Shown one piece after another: positions 1 through 6,194 of a stretch of DNA of 10,020 nt; the stretch's first letter is position 1, and the number at the start of each line of letters is the position of its first letter. Both the position numbers and the translations under genes were made by a program. The DNA lies in NCBI GenBank assembly GCA_964650975.1, contig CAZYWA010000274.1, positions 1 to 10,020 on the forward strand, in the 5' to 3' direction. Under the pieces are notes generated by a model. That model did not search any database. It worked only from the letters and a program-made list of their open reading frames with translations, and was not told the origin of the DNA. This DNA is from CAZYWA01 sp964650975 [NCBI: uncultured bacterium]. Its GTDB lineage: Bacteria; JADJOY01.

Positions 1-1209
1 AATCTGGTGGATCTCGGGTTCCTGTCGCCGGTCGACCTGGCGCGCCATCTGGGGGCTTTCCATGGTGTCGAGCCGGTCGAGCCCACCGAGGTGCGCGGAG
101 TCCGCTGGGACATCCTCAACGCGATCCCTCGCGACCTCTTGCTCAAGCACCGCGCGATCCCCATCGCGATGAGCAAGGGTCGGGTCACGGTGGTGATGAG
201 CGACCCGGCCAACATCCAGGCGGTCGACGAGATGTCGTTCGCGACGGGCAAGGCCGTCCAGGTCCGGGTGGCCCCCGATTTCGTGGTGAAGCGCGCCCTG
301 GAGATGTACTTCGGCGCGAGCTTCATCGAGCTGGTTCGTCCCCAGCAGGCTCACGCCGTGGCGCAGCTCAAGAACCAGGTGATGGGCGCCAGGGTCGATG
401 GTGCCCGCTCATCGGTCGCGCGTGCGCGAGCTCTGGACGGCACCGACGACGAGGCGGTGATCGAGACCATTCCCGGTCTGGTCATCGACCCCGCGAAGCG
501 TCCGCAGGATGACGACGAGTGGCCGCGCTCGACGCGCTCGACGAGGGCGGCCGCGGGGTTCACCGCTCGTGCGGTGGAGCGGGCGCCCAGCTCCCTGGCC
601 GTGGAAGACGCCGTGGTGATCGGCGAGATGGCCGAGGTCGCGGAGATCGTGGGCCGCGAGCGCGGCGAGGTGGCACCCATCCACGATCTGCCGAGCGCCT
701 GCGCCGAGCTCGCGGATCTCAGGCACTGGGCGGACGTGGCAGCGGTGCTGCTCGGGTTCGCGTCCACCAGCTTCGACCGGGTCGCTCTGTTCCGCGTGGC
801 CGGCAACCGGTTGCGGGGCTGGAAAACCGCCGGCTCGGGCGTCGATCCGAAGGTCTTCCGGTCCACGCGTCTGGCCGTGACACCCGGCATCGTCCGCGAA
901 GCGCTGGACCGGCGAGGCCTGGTGGTACGCGAGCTGCGCATCGATCCGACCGGCGTCGCGCTCGCCCGAGCGCTGGGCGGGCCGGCCATTCCGCGCAGCG
1001 TGTGCGTCGCACGCCTCGACGTGCGCGGCGAGCCGGTGGCGCTCTTCTACGCCGATGACGGCGTCGCGCGCGCCCCTGGCGCTGCGATCACCGCGACGAC
1101 CGCCGAGCGCTTGCAGGCCGGCCGCCGCAGCGATCTCGAGATCCTGCTCAGGAAGGCGGAGGTCGCGTTCGAGATGGTGTCGCTGAGACGCTGGCTGCCG
1201 CGCGTGTAG
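1..1209 (+). CDS. MshEN-domain (GspE/PilB N-terminal) protein with C-terminal GAF-like domain, 5' partial
   Basis: Probable signalling or regulatory protein built on the N-terminal domain of type II secretion/type IV pilus ATPases. The reading frame is open to the left edge (codons AAT CTG precede a GTG at 7) and those residues fit the domain, so I treat the gene as cut by the window start. Numbering from the GTG, residues 1-105 match the MshEN/T2SSE_N fold: LGFLSPVDLARHL, then IPRDLLLKHRAIPI, then RVTVVMSDPANIQAVDEMSF, ending at the ALEMYFG helix. Residues 106-235 are a charged, low-complexity linker (RSTRSTRAAA, EMAEVAEIVGRERGE). Residues 240-390 look like a GAF-type sensor fold (FDRVALFRVAGNRLRGWKTAG, then SVCVARLDVRGEPVALFYADD). 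There is no Walker A/B ATPase domain, so this is not a secretion motor. Some MshEN domains bind cyclic di-GMP; whether this one does cannot be judged because the first motif is cut off. Domain call fairly sure, role unknown. Confidence 0.75.
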   Translation, partial: NLVDLGFLSPVDLARHLGAFHGVEPVEPTEVRGVRWDILNAIPRDLLLKHRAIPIAMSKGRVTVVMSDPANIQAVDEMSFATGKAVQVRVAPDFVVKRALEMYFGASFIELVRPQQAHAVAQLKNQVMGARVDGARSSVARARALDGTDDEAVIETIPGLVIDPAKRPQDDDEWPRSTRSTRAAAGFTARAVERAPSSLAVEDAVVIGEMAEVAEIVGRERGEVAPIHDLPSACAELADLRHWADVAAVLLGFASTSFDRVALFRVAGNRLRGWKTAGSGVDPKVFRSTRLAVTPGIVREALDRRGLVVRELRIDPTGVALARALGGPAIPRSVCVARLDVRGEPVALFYADDGVARAPGAAITATTAERLQAGRRSDLEILLRKAEVAFEMVSLRRWLPRV

Positions 1210-1263
1210 GTCCCTGCTTTGAGCCCGGGCGAGCCCTTTGCGGCAGCCAGCTGATGTTTCCTC

Positions 1264-1283
1264 GGGGAGCTTTTCAAGCCCCC
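1264..1283. repeat. Short hairpin after the MshEN-GAF gene
   Basis: GGGG-A-GCTT (1264-1272) can pair with AAGC-CCCC (1276-1283), with one unpaired A and a three-base loop TTC. It lies 54 bases after the stop codon of the forward gene. It is followed by an A-rich run, not a T-run, so on the forward strand it is not a textbook intrinsic terminator. Function inferred only from position. Confidence 0.45.
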
Positions 1284-1285
1284 CG

Positions 1286-1314
1286 CCCCGGAAAAAAAAG
1301 CGACTTTTTCGGGG
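1286..1314. repeat. Hairpin with A-tract/T-tract core in G+C-rich surroundings
   Basis: CCCCG (1286-1290) pairs with CGGGG (1310-1314). Inside it AAAAAG (1295-1300) pairs with CTTTTT (1304-1309) around the loop CGA, leaving GAAA (1291-1294) bulged on the left arm. The eight-A run at 1292-1299 is unusual in this DNA. On the reverse strand it reads as a T8 tract, so it might help end the hydrolase transcript. The arrangement (T-tract inside the stem) differs from a standard intrinsic terminator. Confidence 0.45.
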
Positions 1315-1343
1315 CCCCACCCCCGAGTCGGCTCACTGCGTTC

Positions 1344-1366
1344 GCCGGGCGCCTCTCGGCGCCGGC
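1344..1366. repeat. GC-only hairpin
   Basis: GCCG-G-GCGCC (1344-1353) pairs with GGCGC-CGGC (1358-1366), giving nine base pairs with one bulged G and the four-base loop TCTC. Short GC hairpins arise easily by chance in DNA this rich in G+C; I list it because it is one of a series in the same convergent spacer. Confidence 0.35.
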
Positions 1367-1382
1367 ACGAGATCCGCGCGAG

Positions 1383-1430
1383 CAGTCGGTTCGGGGGTGA
1401 GCGCGAGTGGAAGCGTCCCCGAACCGACTG
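1383..1430. terminator. Perfect 14-bp inverted repeat, likely two-sided terminator or protein-binding site
   Basis: CAGTCGGTTCGGGG at 1383-1396 is matched exactly by CCCCGAACCGACTG at 1417-1430, around a 20-base loop. This is the longest perfect inverted repeat I found in the window. Its place between the ends of convergent genes fits a terminator working on both strands. There is no T-run directly after either arm, so it may instead be a factor-dependent terminator, an RNA 3'-end stabiliser or a binding site. The inverted repeat is directly visible; its role is inferred. Confidence 0.5.
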
Positions 1431-1616
1431 ACGAGGGAATTCCTCACACGCTCTGCCGGCGCGACGACGCGCTGACCTTTGGCGCGCGCGGGTTGTGTCC
1501 CGTGCGGGTGCCGGGTCCGTGCTCGATCGTCGATGTCCGTTTGGAGCGCGCGCGGTCCCTCGCGCGCGAGCGATCGATCGGGCTTGGTGCGGTGCGGTTC
1601 AGCGTCGCGCCGGCTG

Positions 1617-2522
1617 TCACGTGAGGCGCGCCTCGAGCCAGCTTGCGACCAGCGGCCACACCTCGTTCGCGGCTTCCTTGCTGACCAGCATGTCGACGTG
1701 GCCGAAGTCGCGCGTGAAGCCGCCGGCGCGGCCCAGCTCGACGAAGGTCTTGTCGGTGCCGCCGGCGAGATCGAGCAGCGCTCGGCAGCCTCCGGGGGGA
1801 TCCTGCGTGTCCCCGGCGCCCGCGAAGGACACGAGTGGGAGATCGAGGCTCGCGAGACCGTCGGCGTAGGATCGGCCGTCGCGCGCTCTCCAGCGTCCCG
1901 GGCCGCCCTTCCAGCGCATGATCTCGATGATCTCCTCGGCGGGCTCGATCTCGGGGCCGAGCCCGAGACGCGGCGCCGGCAGATGGCCGAGGGTGCGGAG
2001 CGCCAGCGCGATCGCTCCTCGCGCGGCGGCGCTTCGCAGGTAGCGCTCGCCGTCGCGAAGCTGCGAGCCGAAGGTCGCCACGCCGCGCACCCGCGAGCGA
2101 TCGAGCCAGGCCGCCGCGAGCGCGCTCAGCACGTAGACGCCGCCCGCGGAGTGGCCGATCCACATCGCCGGCCGGTTCGTGGCACGCCACACGTGCTGCT
2201 GGACGCAGGGCAGATCGTGCCGCACGTGGTCCTCGGCGGTGATGCGCGAGAACCGTTCACCCTTGGGCGAGAGACCGTGACCGCGAAGCTCGACCACCCA
2301 GGCGTCGAAGCCGCGGCGCGCGAGAAACGGCGCCAGCCCGAGCCCCTTGGGGGACACCCAGAAGTTCCGCCGCGCATAGTTGCCGTGAACCAGCACCACG
2401 GGACTCGCGTGCGGCGACACGCCGATGGGCGCGACGCGAGTGATCGCGAGCTCCGCCCCGTCCGCCGCGTGTACGCGGTGCACCTCGGCGTGCACGTCGC
2501 CGAAGGTCTCGACGGCGTTCAT
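1617..2522 (-). CDS. Alpha/beta hydrolase family protein
   Basis: A 301-residue serine hydrolase of the alpha/beta fold, probably cytoplasmic (no signal peptide seen). The pieces appear in family order: oxyanion-side HG in PVVLVHGNYA (residues 41-50), a second conserved turn VVELRGHGLSP (76-86), the nucleophile elbow GHSAGG with Ser125, the acid Asp238 in FAGAGDTQDPP, and the base His275 in DFGHVDML. Together they form an intact Ser-Asp-His triad. Overall length and the RGHG motif resemble lysophospholipase- or lipase-like and polyhydroxyalkanoate-synthase-like members; the substrate cannot be read from the sequence. The ATG start lies inside the stop of the upstream dehydrogenase gene (ATGA), with no clear Shine-Dalgarno of its own, so translation is probably coupled. 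It ends the reverse operon, facing the hairpin-rich spacer. Family sure, substrate unknown. Confidence 0.88.
   Translation of the reverse strand: MNAVETFGDVHAEVHRVHAADGAELAITRVAPIGVSPHASPVVLVHGNYARRNFWVSPKGLGLAPFLARRGFDAWVVELRGHGLSPKGERFSRITAEDHVRHDLPCVQQHVWRATNRPAMWIGHSAGGVYVLSALAAAWLDRSRVRGVATFGSQLRDGERYLRSAAARGAIALALRTLGHLPAPRLGLGPEIEPAEEIIEIMRWKGGPGRWRARDGRSYADGLASLDLPLVSFAGAGDTQDPPGGCRALLDLAGGTDKTFVELGRAGGFTRDFGHVDMLVSKEAANEVWPLVASWLEARLT
2519..2522 (-). promoter_or_regulatory. ATGA stop/start overlap coupling dehydrogenase and hydrolase
   Basis: On the reverse strand the four bases ATGA hold both the TGA stop of the short-chain dehydrogenase and the ATG start of the hydrolase. No good ribosome-binding site precedes this ATG (GCGGCCCG directly upstream). 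Together these point to translational coupling of the two proteins in one transcript. Confidence 0.8.
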
Positions 2523-3502
2523 CGGGCCGCGGTTGGATGCGAGCGGCGCACCGCGGTCGTGTCGCCGAGCGTCTCGGCATCGAGCCCGGTGAGCTGGCAG
2601 CAGAGCGACCACAGCCGCTGACGATCGCCGCGCCGTTCGTGAGTCCACGGGAAGACGTGCGTCGCGCGCGGCTTCCGATCGAACCAGAAGAGTCCGGTGC
2701 GGCCCGCGAGCCTGGCGCAGGCCGCGAGCCACACGGCGGTGTCGGCGCCCTGGGACGGGGTTCGCAGAATTCGCTTCGTGACGGCGTAAAAGCGCGGAAT
2801 CGACGTCCTCACCGCGGGCGTGTCGGCCCAGCCCGGGTGCATGGCGCTGAACGTGATGCTGGTGCCGGTCAAGCGTCTCGCCCACGATTCGTTGAGCACC
2901 ACCTGGGCGCGCTTGGTGTTCGCGTAGGCGAGGACCCCGTCGAACGGGCGCTTCTTCCAGCCCAGGTCGTCGAGATCGAGCCGCTGCGGGTACATACCGC
3001 CCGACGACACGGTGACCACGCGTGCGTCCGGCGCCGCGCGCAGCTTGGGCAGCAAGAGTCCCGTGAGCAGGAACGGACCGACGACGCTGGTGGCGAACGT
3101 GGTCTCGATCCCGTCGGCCGTGGCGGTGCGTGCATCGGGGAGTACGCCGGCGTTGTGCACCAGCACGTCCACCCTGGGTGGCGCGAAGGATGCGGCGAAG
3201 CGCCGCACCGACGCGAGGTCCGCCACGTCCACCACCGCGAGCCGCACCTGGCACTCGGGATCGGCCTCGGCGATGGCGCGGCGAGCGGCATCGCCGCGGC
3301 CGCGATCGCGGCAGAGGAGCCACACCGACGCACCGCGAAGTGCCAGCTCGAGCGCGATCTGGTGGCCGATCCCCGAATTGGCGCCGGTGACGAGGCAGGT
3401 TCGGCCGTCGAGATCGACGTCCAGATCGCGCGCCCGGAACCCCGCGGCATGGCGCAGGAAGCCGGTGCGGTCGAACGACAGCACCACGGTCGGATCGAGC
3501 AC
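2519..3502 (-). CDS. DHRS12-like short-chain dehydrogenase/reductase
   Basis: NAD(P)-dependent oxidoreductase of the SDR family, closest in my memory to DHRS12-type proteins through VTVSSGGM, PFDGVLAYANTKRAQVVL and MHPGWADTP. From the GTG at 3502 it has 327 residues: a short N-terminal segment, the nucleotide-binding TGANSGIG (39-46), NAG (117-119), Ser167 in TVSSGGM, and Tyr193-xxx-Lys197. The usual active-site Asn (FATN.LGPFLL in relatives) is Ser139 here. The frame stays open to a GTG at 3643, adding 47 residues, but that stretch is Arg-rich, uses CTA, ATA and CGA codons that are rare around it, and crosses a palindrome, so I prefer a later start: GTG 3502 (weak GGCGAG four bases upstream) or TTG 3523. 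First gene of a two-gene operon with the hydrolase, divergent from plsX. The substrate (lipid, sterol or carbonyl compound) is not readable. Confidence 0.85.
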   Translation of the reverse strand: MLDPTVVLSFDRTGFLRHAAGFRARDLDVDLDGRTCLVTGANSGIGHQIALELALRGASVWLLCRDRGRGDAARRAIAEADPECQVRLAVVDVADLASVRRFAASFAPPRVDVLVHNAGVLPDARTATADGIETTFATSVVGPFLLTGLLLPKLRAAPDARVVTVSSGGMYPQRLDLDDLGWKKRPFDGVLAYANTKRAQVVLNESWARRLTGTSITFSAMHPGWADTPAVRTSIPRFYAVTKRILRTPSQGADTAVWLAACARLAGRTGLFWFDRKPRATHVFPWTHERRGDRQRLWSLCCQLTGLDAETLGDTTAVRRSHPTAAR

Positions 3503-3547
3503 CGCGCTCGCCGCGCGGCTCAAGAGTCGGGTGGCGGAGCGGGACAA

Positions 3548-3570
3548 CCCGCCGCCGGACCGGCGGCGGG
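3548..3570. repeat. Near-perfect 23-base palindrome upstream of the dehydrogenase
   Basis: CCCGCCGCCGG at 3548-3558 and CCGGCGGCGGG at 3560-3570 are exact reverse complements around a single A. As RNA it would fold as nine pairs with a five-base loop. It lies 45 bases upstream of the preferred GTG start of the dehydrogenase. The symmetry and position fit an operator for a dimeric regulator, or a hairpin in the 5' leader. In GC-only sequence chance must be kept in mind. Confidence 0.45.
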
Positions 3571-3711
3571 GTCGGCGTATTTTCCCGCTCTCCCCGCGCA
3601 CGGGGCGGCAGGATAGCGTGGCGTCCCACGCGACGTTTCCCACGACCGTGCCCGGGGTGATAGAGCTAGAAGGCTTCGGCCGACCCGCGCCCGGCGGCGC
3701 GACGCGCTCGC

Positions 3712-3717
3712 AGAGGA
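3712..3717 (+). promoter_or_regulatory. Ribosome-binding site of plsX
   Basis: AGAGGA lies six bases before the ATG at 3724, a good Shine-Dalgarno match at usual spacing. It supports this ATG, which also gives the family-typical N-terminus beginning just before IALDAMG. Confidence 0.7.
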
Positions 3718-3723
3718 CCGTCG

Positions 3724-4758
3724 ATGATCACGATCGCGCTGGATGCCATGGGGCCGGACGCCGGACCGTCGGTGGTCGTGGAAGGCGCGGCGCAGGTGAG
3801 CCGCGAGGAAGCGCCGATCCGCACCATCCTGGTCGGCGACGGCGTTGAGATCCAGGCCCTGCTCAAGCGCCAGTCGTACGATCGCACCCGGGTCGAGATC
3901 GTGAACACGACCGACTGGGTTCGTCAGGACGAGAAGCCGGCGGTGGCGCTCGACGCGCGTCCCGGATGCTCCGCGCTGGTGGCCGCGGATCTGGTCGCGA
4001 AAGGGGAGGCCGACGCGCTGGTGGGCGCCGGTAGCACCGGTGCCCTGATCCTCGCGTCGTCGCGCAAGCTCGAGCGCGTCGAGGGAGTCCGCCGCTGCGC
4101 GCTCGCGACCGTGCACCCGACCGAGCAGCAGCACGGGCCGCACGACGATCCCTTCGCGCTGATGCTCGACGTGGGCGCCACGCTCACCGTCGACGCGCAG
4201 GATCTAGTGAGCTTCGCGGTGATGGGATCGGCGTACTCGCGGATCATCTCGTCGATCGAGAAGCCGCGGGTGGCGCTGCTCTCGAACGGCACCGAGCCCA
4301 CCAAGGGCACCGCGGCGATCGTCGAGGCGCACGCGATCCTGGCCGGGATGCCGAGCATCAATTTCGTCGGCAACGTCGAAGGGCTCGACATCCCGCGCGG
4401 CACCGTCGACGTGGTGGTGTGCGAGGGCTTCCTCGGCAACGTGGTGCTCAAGATGCTGGAAGGCGTCTCCGAGGTGGTGTCCGACATCGCCAAGGACGCC
4501 TATGCGCGGAAGTTCCTGTGGAAGCTGGGGCTCATGATGCTCTCCGAGGGCATCCGTCAGATTCGCACCATGACCGACTGGCGCCAGTATGGCGGCGCTC
4601 CGGTGCTCGGTTTCTCGAAACCCGTCATCAAGGCTCACGGCCGTTCCAACGCGTGGGCCATTCGCAACGCCATCCGGGTCGCGCGCAAGACCGTCGAACG
4701 CGATCTGGGTGGCACGATTCGCGCCGGTCTGGCGAGCGCGCCCGCACGGGCGAGCTGA
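3724..4758 (+). CDS. plsX: Phosphate acyltransferase PlsX
   Basis: PlsX makes acyl-phosphate from acyl-ACP and inorganic phosphate, the donor that PlsY uses to acylate glycerol-3-phosphate in phospholipid synthesis; it is a soluble enzyme that associates with the membrane. The 344 residues match the usual family length from end to end: IALDAMGPD (4-12), GAGSTGAL (101-108), LMLDVGA (146-152), RVALLSNGTEPTKGT (182-196), NFVGNVEGLDIP (213-224), VVCEGFLGNVVLKMLEG (231-247) and GGAPVLGFSKPVIKAHGRSNAWAI (290-313). Several usually conserved positions differ: DAMGGDH is DAMGPDA, AGNTGA is AGSTGA, and DVGAN is DVGAT. The common rpmF and fabH neighbours are absent. It is followed after 29 bases by the M20 dipeptidase, probably on the same transcript. 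Identification very sure. Confidence 0.95.
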   Translation: MITIALDAMGPDAGPSVVVEGAAQVSREEAPIRTILVGDGVEIQALLKRQSYDRTRVEIVNTTDWVRQDEKPAVALDARPGCSALVAADLVAKGEADALVGAGSTGALILASSRKLERVEGVRRCALATVHPTEQQHGPHDDPFALMLDVGATLTVDAQDLVSFAVMGSAYSRIISSIEKPRVALLSNGTEPTKGTAAIVEAHAILAGMPSINFVGNVEGLDIPRGTVDVVVCEGFLGNVVLKMLEGVSEVVSDIAKDAYARKFLWKLGLMMLSEGIRQIRTMTDWRQYGGAPVLGFSKPVIKAHGRSNAWAIRNAIRVARKTVERDLGGTIRAGLASAPARAS

Positions 4759-4774
4759 GCGCCGCGCGCGGCCT

Positions 4775-4779
4775 GGGAG
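4775..4779 (+). promoter_or_regulatory. Ribosome-binding site deciding the dipeptidase start
   Basis: GGGAG lies eight bases before the GTG at 4788. The reading frame is open far upstream, overlapping plsX, but only this GTG has a fitting ribosome-binding site and gives the expected N-terminus of the peptidase family. Confidence 0.65.
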
Positions 4780-4787
4780 TCACGAAC

Positions 4788-6194
4788 GTGTCCGATACCG
4801 TCACCAAGGCGCTCGCGCATCTCGACGCGAGCTGGGACCTCTACATCCAGCAGCTGATGGAGCTGTCGCGAATCCCGAGTGTCTCGGCCGAGCCGCGGCC
4901 GAGCGCCGCGCTCGCCGCGAGTGCCAAGAAGACGCAGGCGTTCTTCGAGGCCGCGGGACTCGAGGGTTGCCGCACCATCGAGTACCCGGGCGGCCATCCG
5001 TACGTGTACGGCGAGTGGCTGCACGCTCCCGGCGCACCGACCGTGTTGCTCTACGGGCACCACGACGTGCAGCCGCCGGGGCGGCCGGAGAAGTGGAAGA
5101 CGCCGGCCTTCGAGCCCACGCTGCGCGCCGACGGCCGCCTCTACGGACGTGGAGTGGTCGACGACAAGGCCGGCGTCATGATGCACGTCGCGGCCTGTGC
5201 CGCGTACCTGAAATCGGCCGGGAAGCTGCCGGTCAACGTGAAGTTCATCGTCGAGGGCGAAGAGGAGGTCGGCTCGGAGAGCCTCGAGGCCTTCCTGCGC
5301 GAGTACCAGACGCAGCTCGCCGCCGACGTGATCGTGCTCACCGACACCTCGAACTACGACACCGGCATTCCCTCGATCACCTACGCGCTGCGCGGCATCG
5401 TCGGGATCGCGGTCGAGGTGCAGGGACTCGACCATCCAGTGCACAGCGGGATGTGGGGCGGGCCGGTGCCCGATCCGGTGATCGCGCTCTGCAAGGCGAT
5501 CGGCGAGCTCATGACCGACGAGGGCACGCTCGCCTTGCCGGTGTGGGGCGACGTGCGGCCGCTCGAGAAGAAGGCCTACGATTCGCTCGCGGCCCTGCCG
5601 TTCAGCGAGAAGCAGTTCCGCGAGCAGGTCGGGCTGGTGGAGGGCGCGACGCTCATCGGCGATCAGCGCATGCCGGTGTGGGGCCGCGTGTGGCGGCAGC
5701 CGGCGGTCACGGTGCTGGCGCTCGAAGCCCGACCTTTCGAGGGCTCGACCAACCAGATCATCGAGAGCGCCCGCGCGCGGGTCTCGGTCCGCATCGTGCC
5801 CGATCAGGATCCGATCAAGGTGCAGGACGCCATGGTGCGCCACTTCGAGACCCGTGTCCCGTGGGGCCTCAAGGTCACCGTCGAGCGCGAGGCCGCGGCC
5901 GGCTGGTGGATGACCGATCCCAAGGGACCGGCGTTCGACGCCGCGTCGCGCGCGATGACCAAAGCCTTCGGCCGCGAGTGCGTGTTCATCGGCTGCGGCG
6001 GCTCGATCCCGTTCGTCGATCCCTTTGCCAAGGTGCTGGGCGGCGTGCCGGCGCTGCTCATGGGCGTCGAGGACCCCACGTGCAACGCCCACGGCGAGAA
6101 CGAATCGCTGCACGTCGGCGACTGGAAGAACGGCACCCGCGCCGCGGTCTACCTCTACGAGGAGCTGTCGCGGCTCGAGCGCAAAAGCGCCTGA
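4788..6194 (+). CDS. M20-family metallodipeptidase (PepV/carnosinase-like)
   Basis: Cytoplasmic two-zinc peptidase of the M20 family, dipeptidase branch, most likely splitting dipeptides or related amide bonds for amino-acid recycling. The 468 residues are a normal length. Expected metal ligands by family alignment: His91 in GHHDVQP, bridging Asp125 in GRGVVDDKAG, Glu160 with catalytic Glu159 in EGEEEVGS, Asp186 in VLTDTSN, and His435 in NAHGENE. All are present. The lid/dimerisation domain is about residues 200-380, with HPVHSGMWGG (216-225) carrying the conserved His of that domain. GCGGSIPFV (402-410) is typical of the branch. Start is GTG with GGGAG eight bases upstream. It lies 29 bases after plsX, so co-transcription is likely though no functional link is known to me. 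Its TGA touches the stop of the converging kinase gene. Exact substrate not determined. Confidence 0.9.
   Translation: MSDTVTKALAHLDASWDLYIQQLMELSRIPSVSAEPRPSAALAASAKKTQAFFEAAGLEGCRTIEYPGGHPYVYGEWLHAPGAPTVLLYGHHDVQPPGRPEKWKTPAFEPTLRADGRLYGRGVVDDKAGVMMHVAACAAYLKSAGKLPVNVKFIVEGEEEVGSESLEAFLREYQTQLAADVIVLTDTSNYDTGIPSITYALRGIVGIAVEVQGLDHPVHSGMWGGPVPDPVIALCKAIGELMTDEGTLALPVWGDVRPLEKKAYDSLAALPFSEKQFREQVGLVEGATLIGDQRMPVWGRVWRQPAVTVLALEARPFEGSTNQIIESARARVSVRIVPDQDPIKVQDAMVRHFETRVPWGLKVTVEREAAAGWWMTDPKGPAFDAASRAMTKAFGRECVFIGCGGSIPFVDPFAKVLGGVPALLMGVEDPTCNAHGENESLHVGDWKNGTRAAVYLYEELSRLERKSA

Larger units (their letters stand above)
1210..1616. other. 407-base spacer between convergent genes, rich in hairpins
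   Basis: This stretch separates the ends of a forward gene and a reverse operon, so both transcripts stop somewhere in it. I see no credible gene: the open frames crossing it show no protein-like pattern and run through the inverted repeats. It holds at least four hairpins, at 1264-1283, 1286-1314, 1344-1366 and 1383-1430, listed separately. From about 1440 to 1616 I see only GC-rich sequence with short self-complementary runs (TCGCGCGCGA at 1559-1568, and GATCGATC nearby). No tRNA fold or promoter is evident. Most likely a two-sided transcription termination zone; a small RNA cannot be excluded. Confidence 0.6.
3503..3723. promoter_or_regulatory. Divergent control region between dehydrogenase and plsX
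   Basis: Both neighbours are transcribed away from this 221-base stretch, so it must carry both promoters. It contains three inverted repeats in a row: 3548-3570, 3592-3605 (CCCCG around CGCA) and 3616-3631 (GCGTGG around CGTC). Weak -10-like hexamers exist (TATCCT on the reverse strand near 3610-3615; GATAGA on the forward strand at 3659-3664) but without a convincing -35, so I do not place a promoter. The A+T-richer part, about 3657-3673, is the likeliest melting site for plsX transcription. Confidence 0.4.

Noticed and set aside
525-550. Small tandem duplication encoding RSTRST in the MshEN-GAF linker.
   Set aside because: Only two imperfect short copies; normal for a low-complexity linker in GC-rich DNA.
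351-1320. Reverse-strand and alternate forward frames overlapping the MshEN-GAF gene.
   Set aside because: Composition is Arg/Ala/Ser-rich with no motifs, while the forward frame shows a convincing MshEN domain.
1238-1624. A 128-codon forward frame in the convergent spacer.
   Set aside because: It translates straight through the hairpins, has no clear ribosome-binding site, and its Arg/Ser/Pro-rich product resembles no family.
1479-2621. Forward frames opposite the hydrolase and dehydrogenase (also 2537-3616).
   Set aside because: Antisense shadows; the hydrolase triad and SDR motifs are on the reverse strand.
1617-3629. A single 670-codon open frame on the reverse strand that could suggest a fused protein.
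   Set aside because: Only its C-terminal 301 residues look like a protein (the hydrolase). The upstream part is Arg/Pro-rich out-of-frame translation of the dehydrogenase, whose SDR motifs lie in another frame.
3605-3670. Possible -10 hexamers (TATCCT on the reverse strand, GATAGA on the forward strand).
   Set aside because: No acceptable -35 at 16-18 bases in either case, so they are not reported as promoters.
4635-6113. A 492-codon open frame antisense to the dipeptidase.
   Set aside because: Rich in Arg, His and Asp with no family motifs. Long antisense frames are expected in DNA with such strong third-position G/C bias, and the sense strand carries a complete metallopeptidase.
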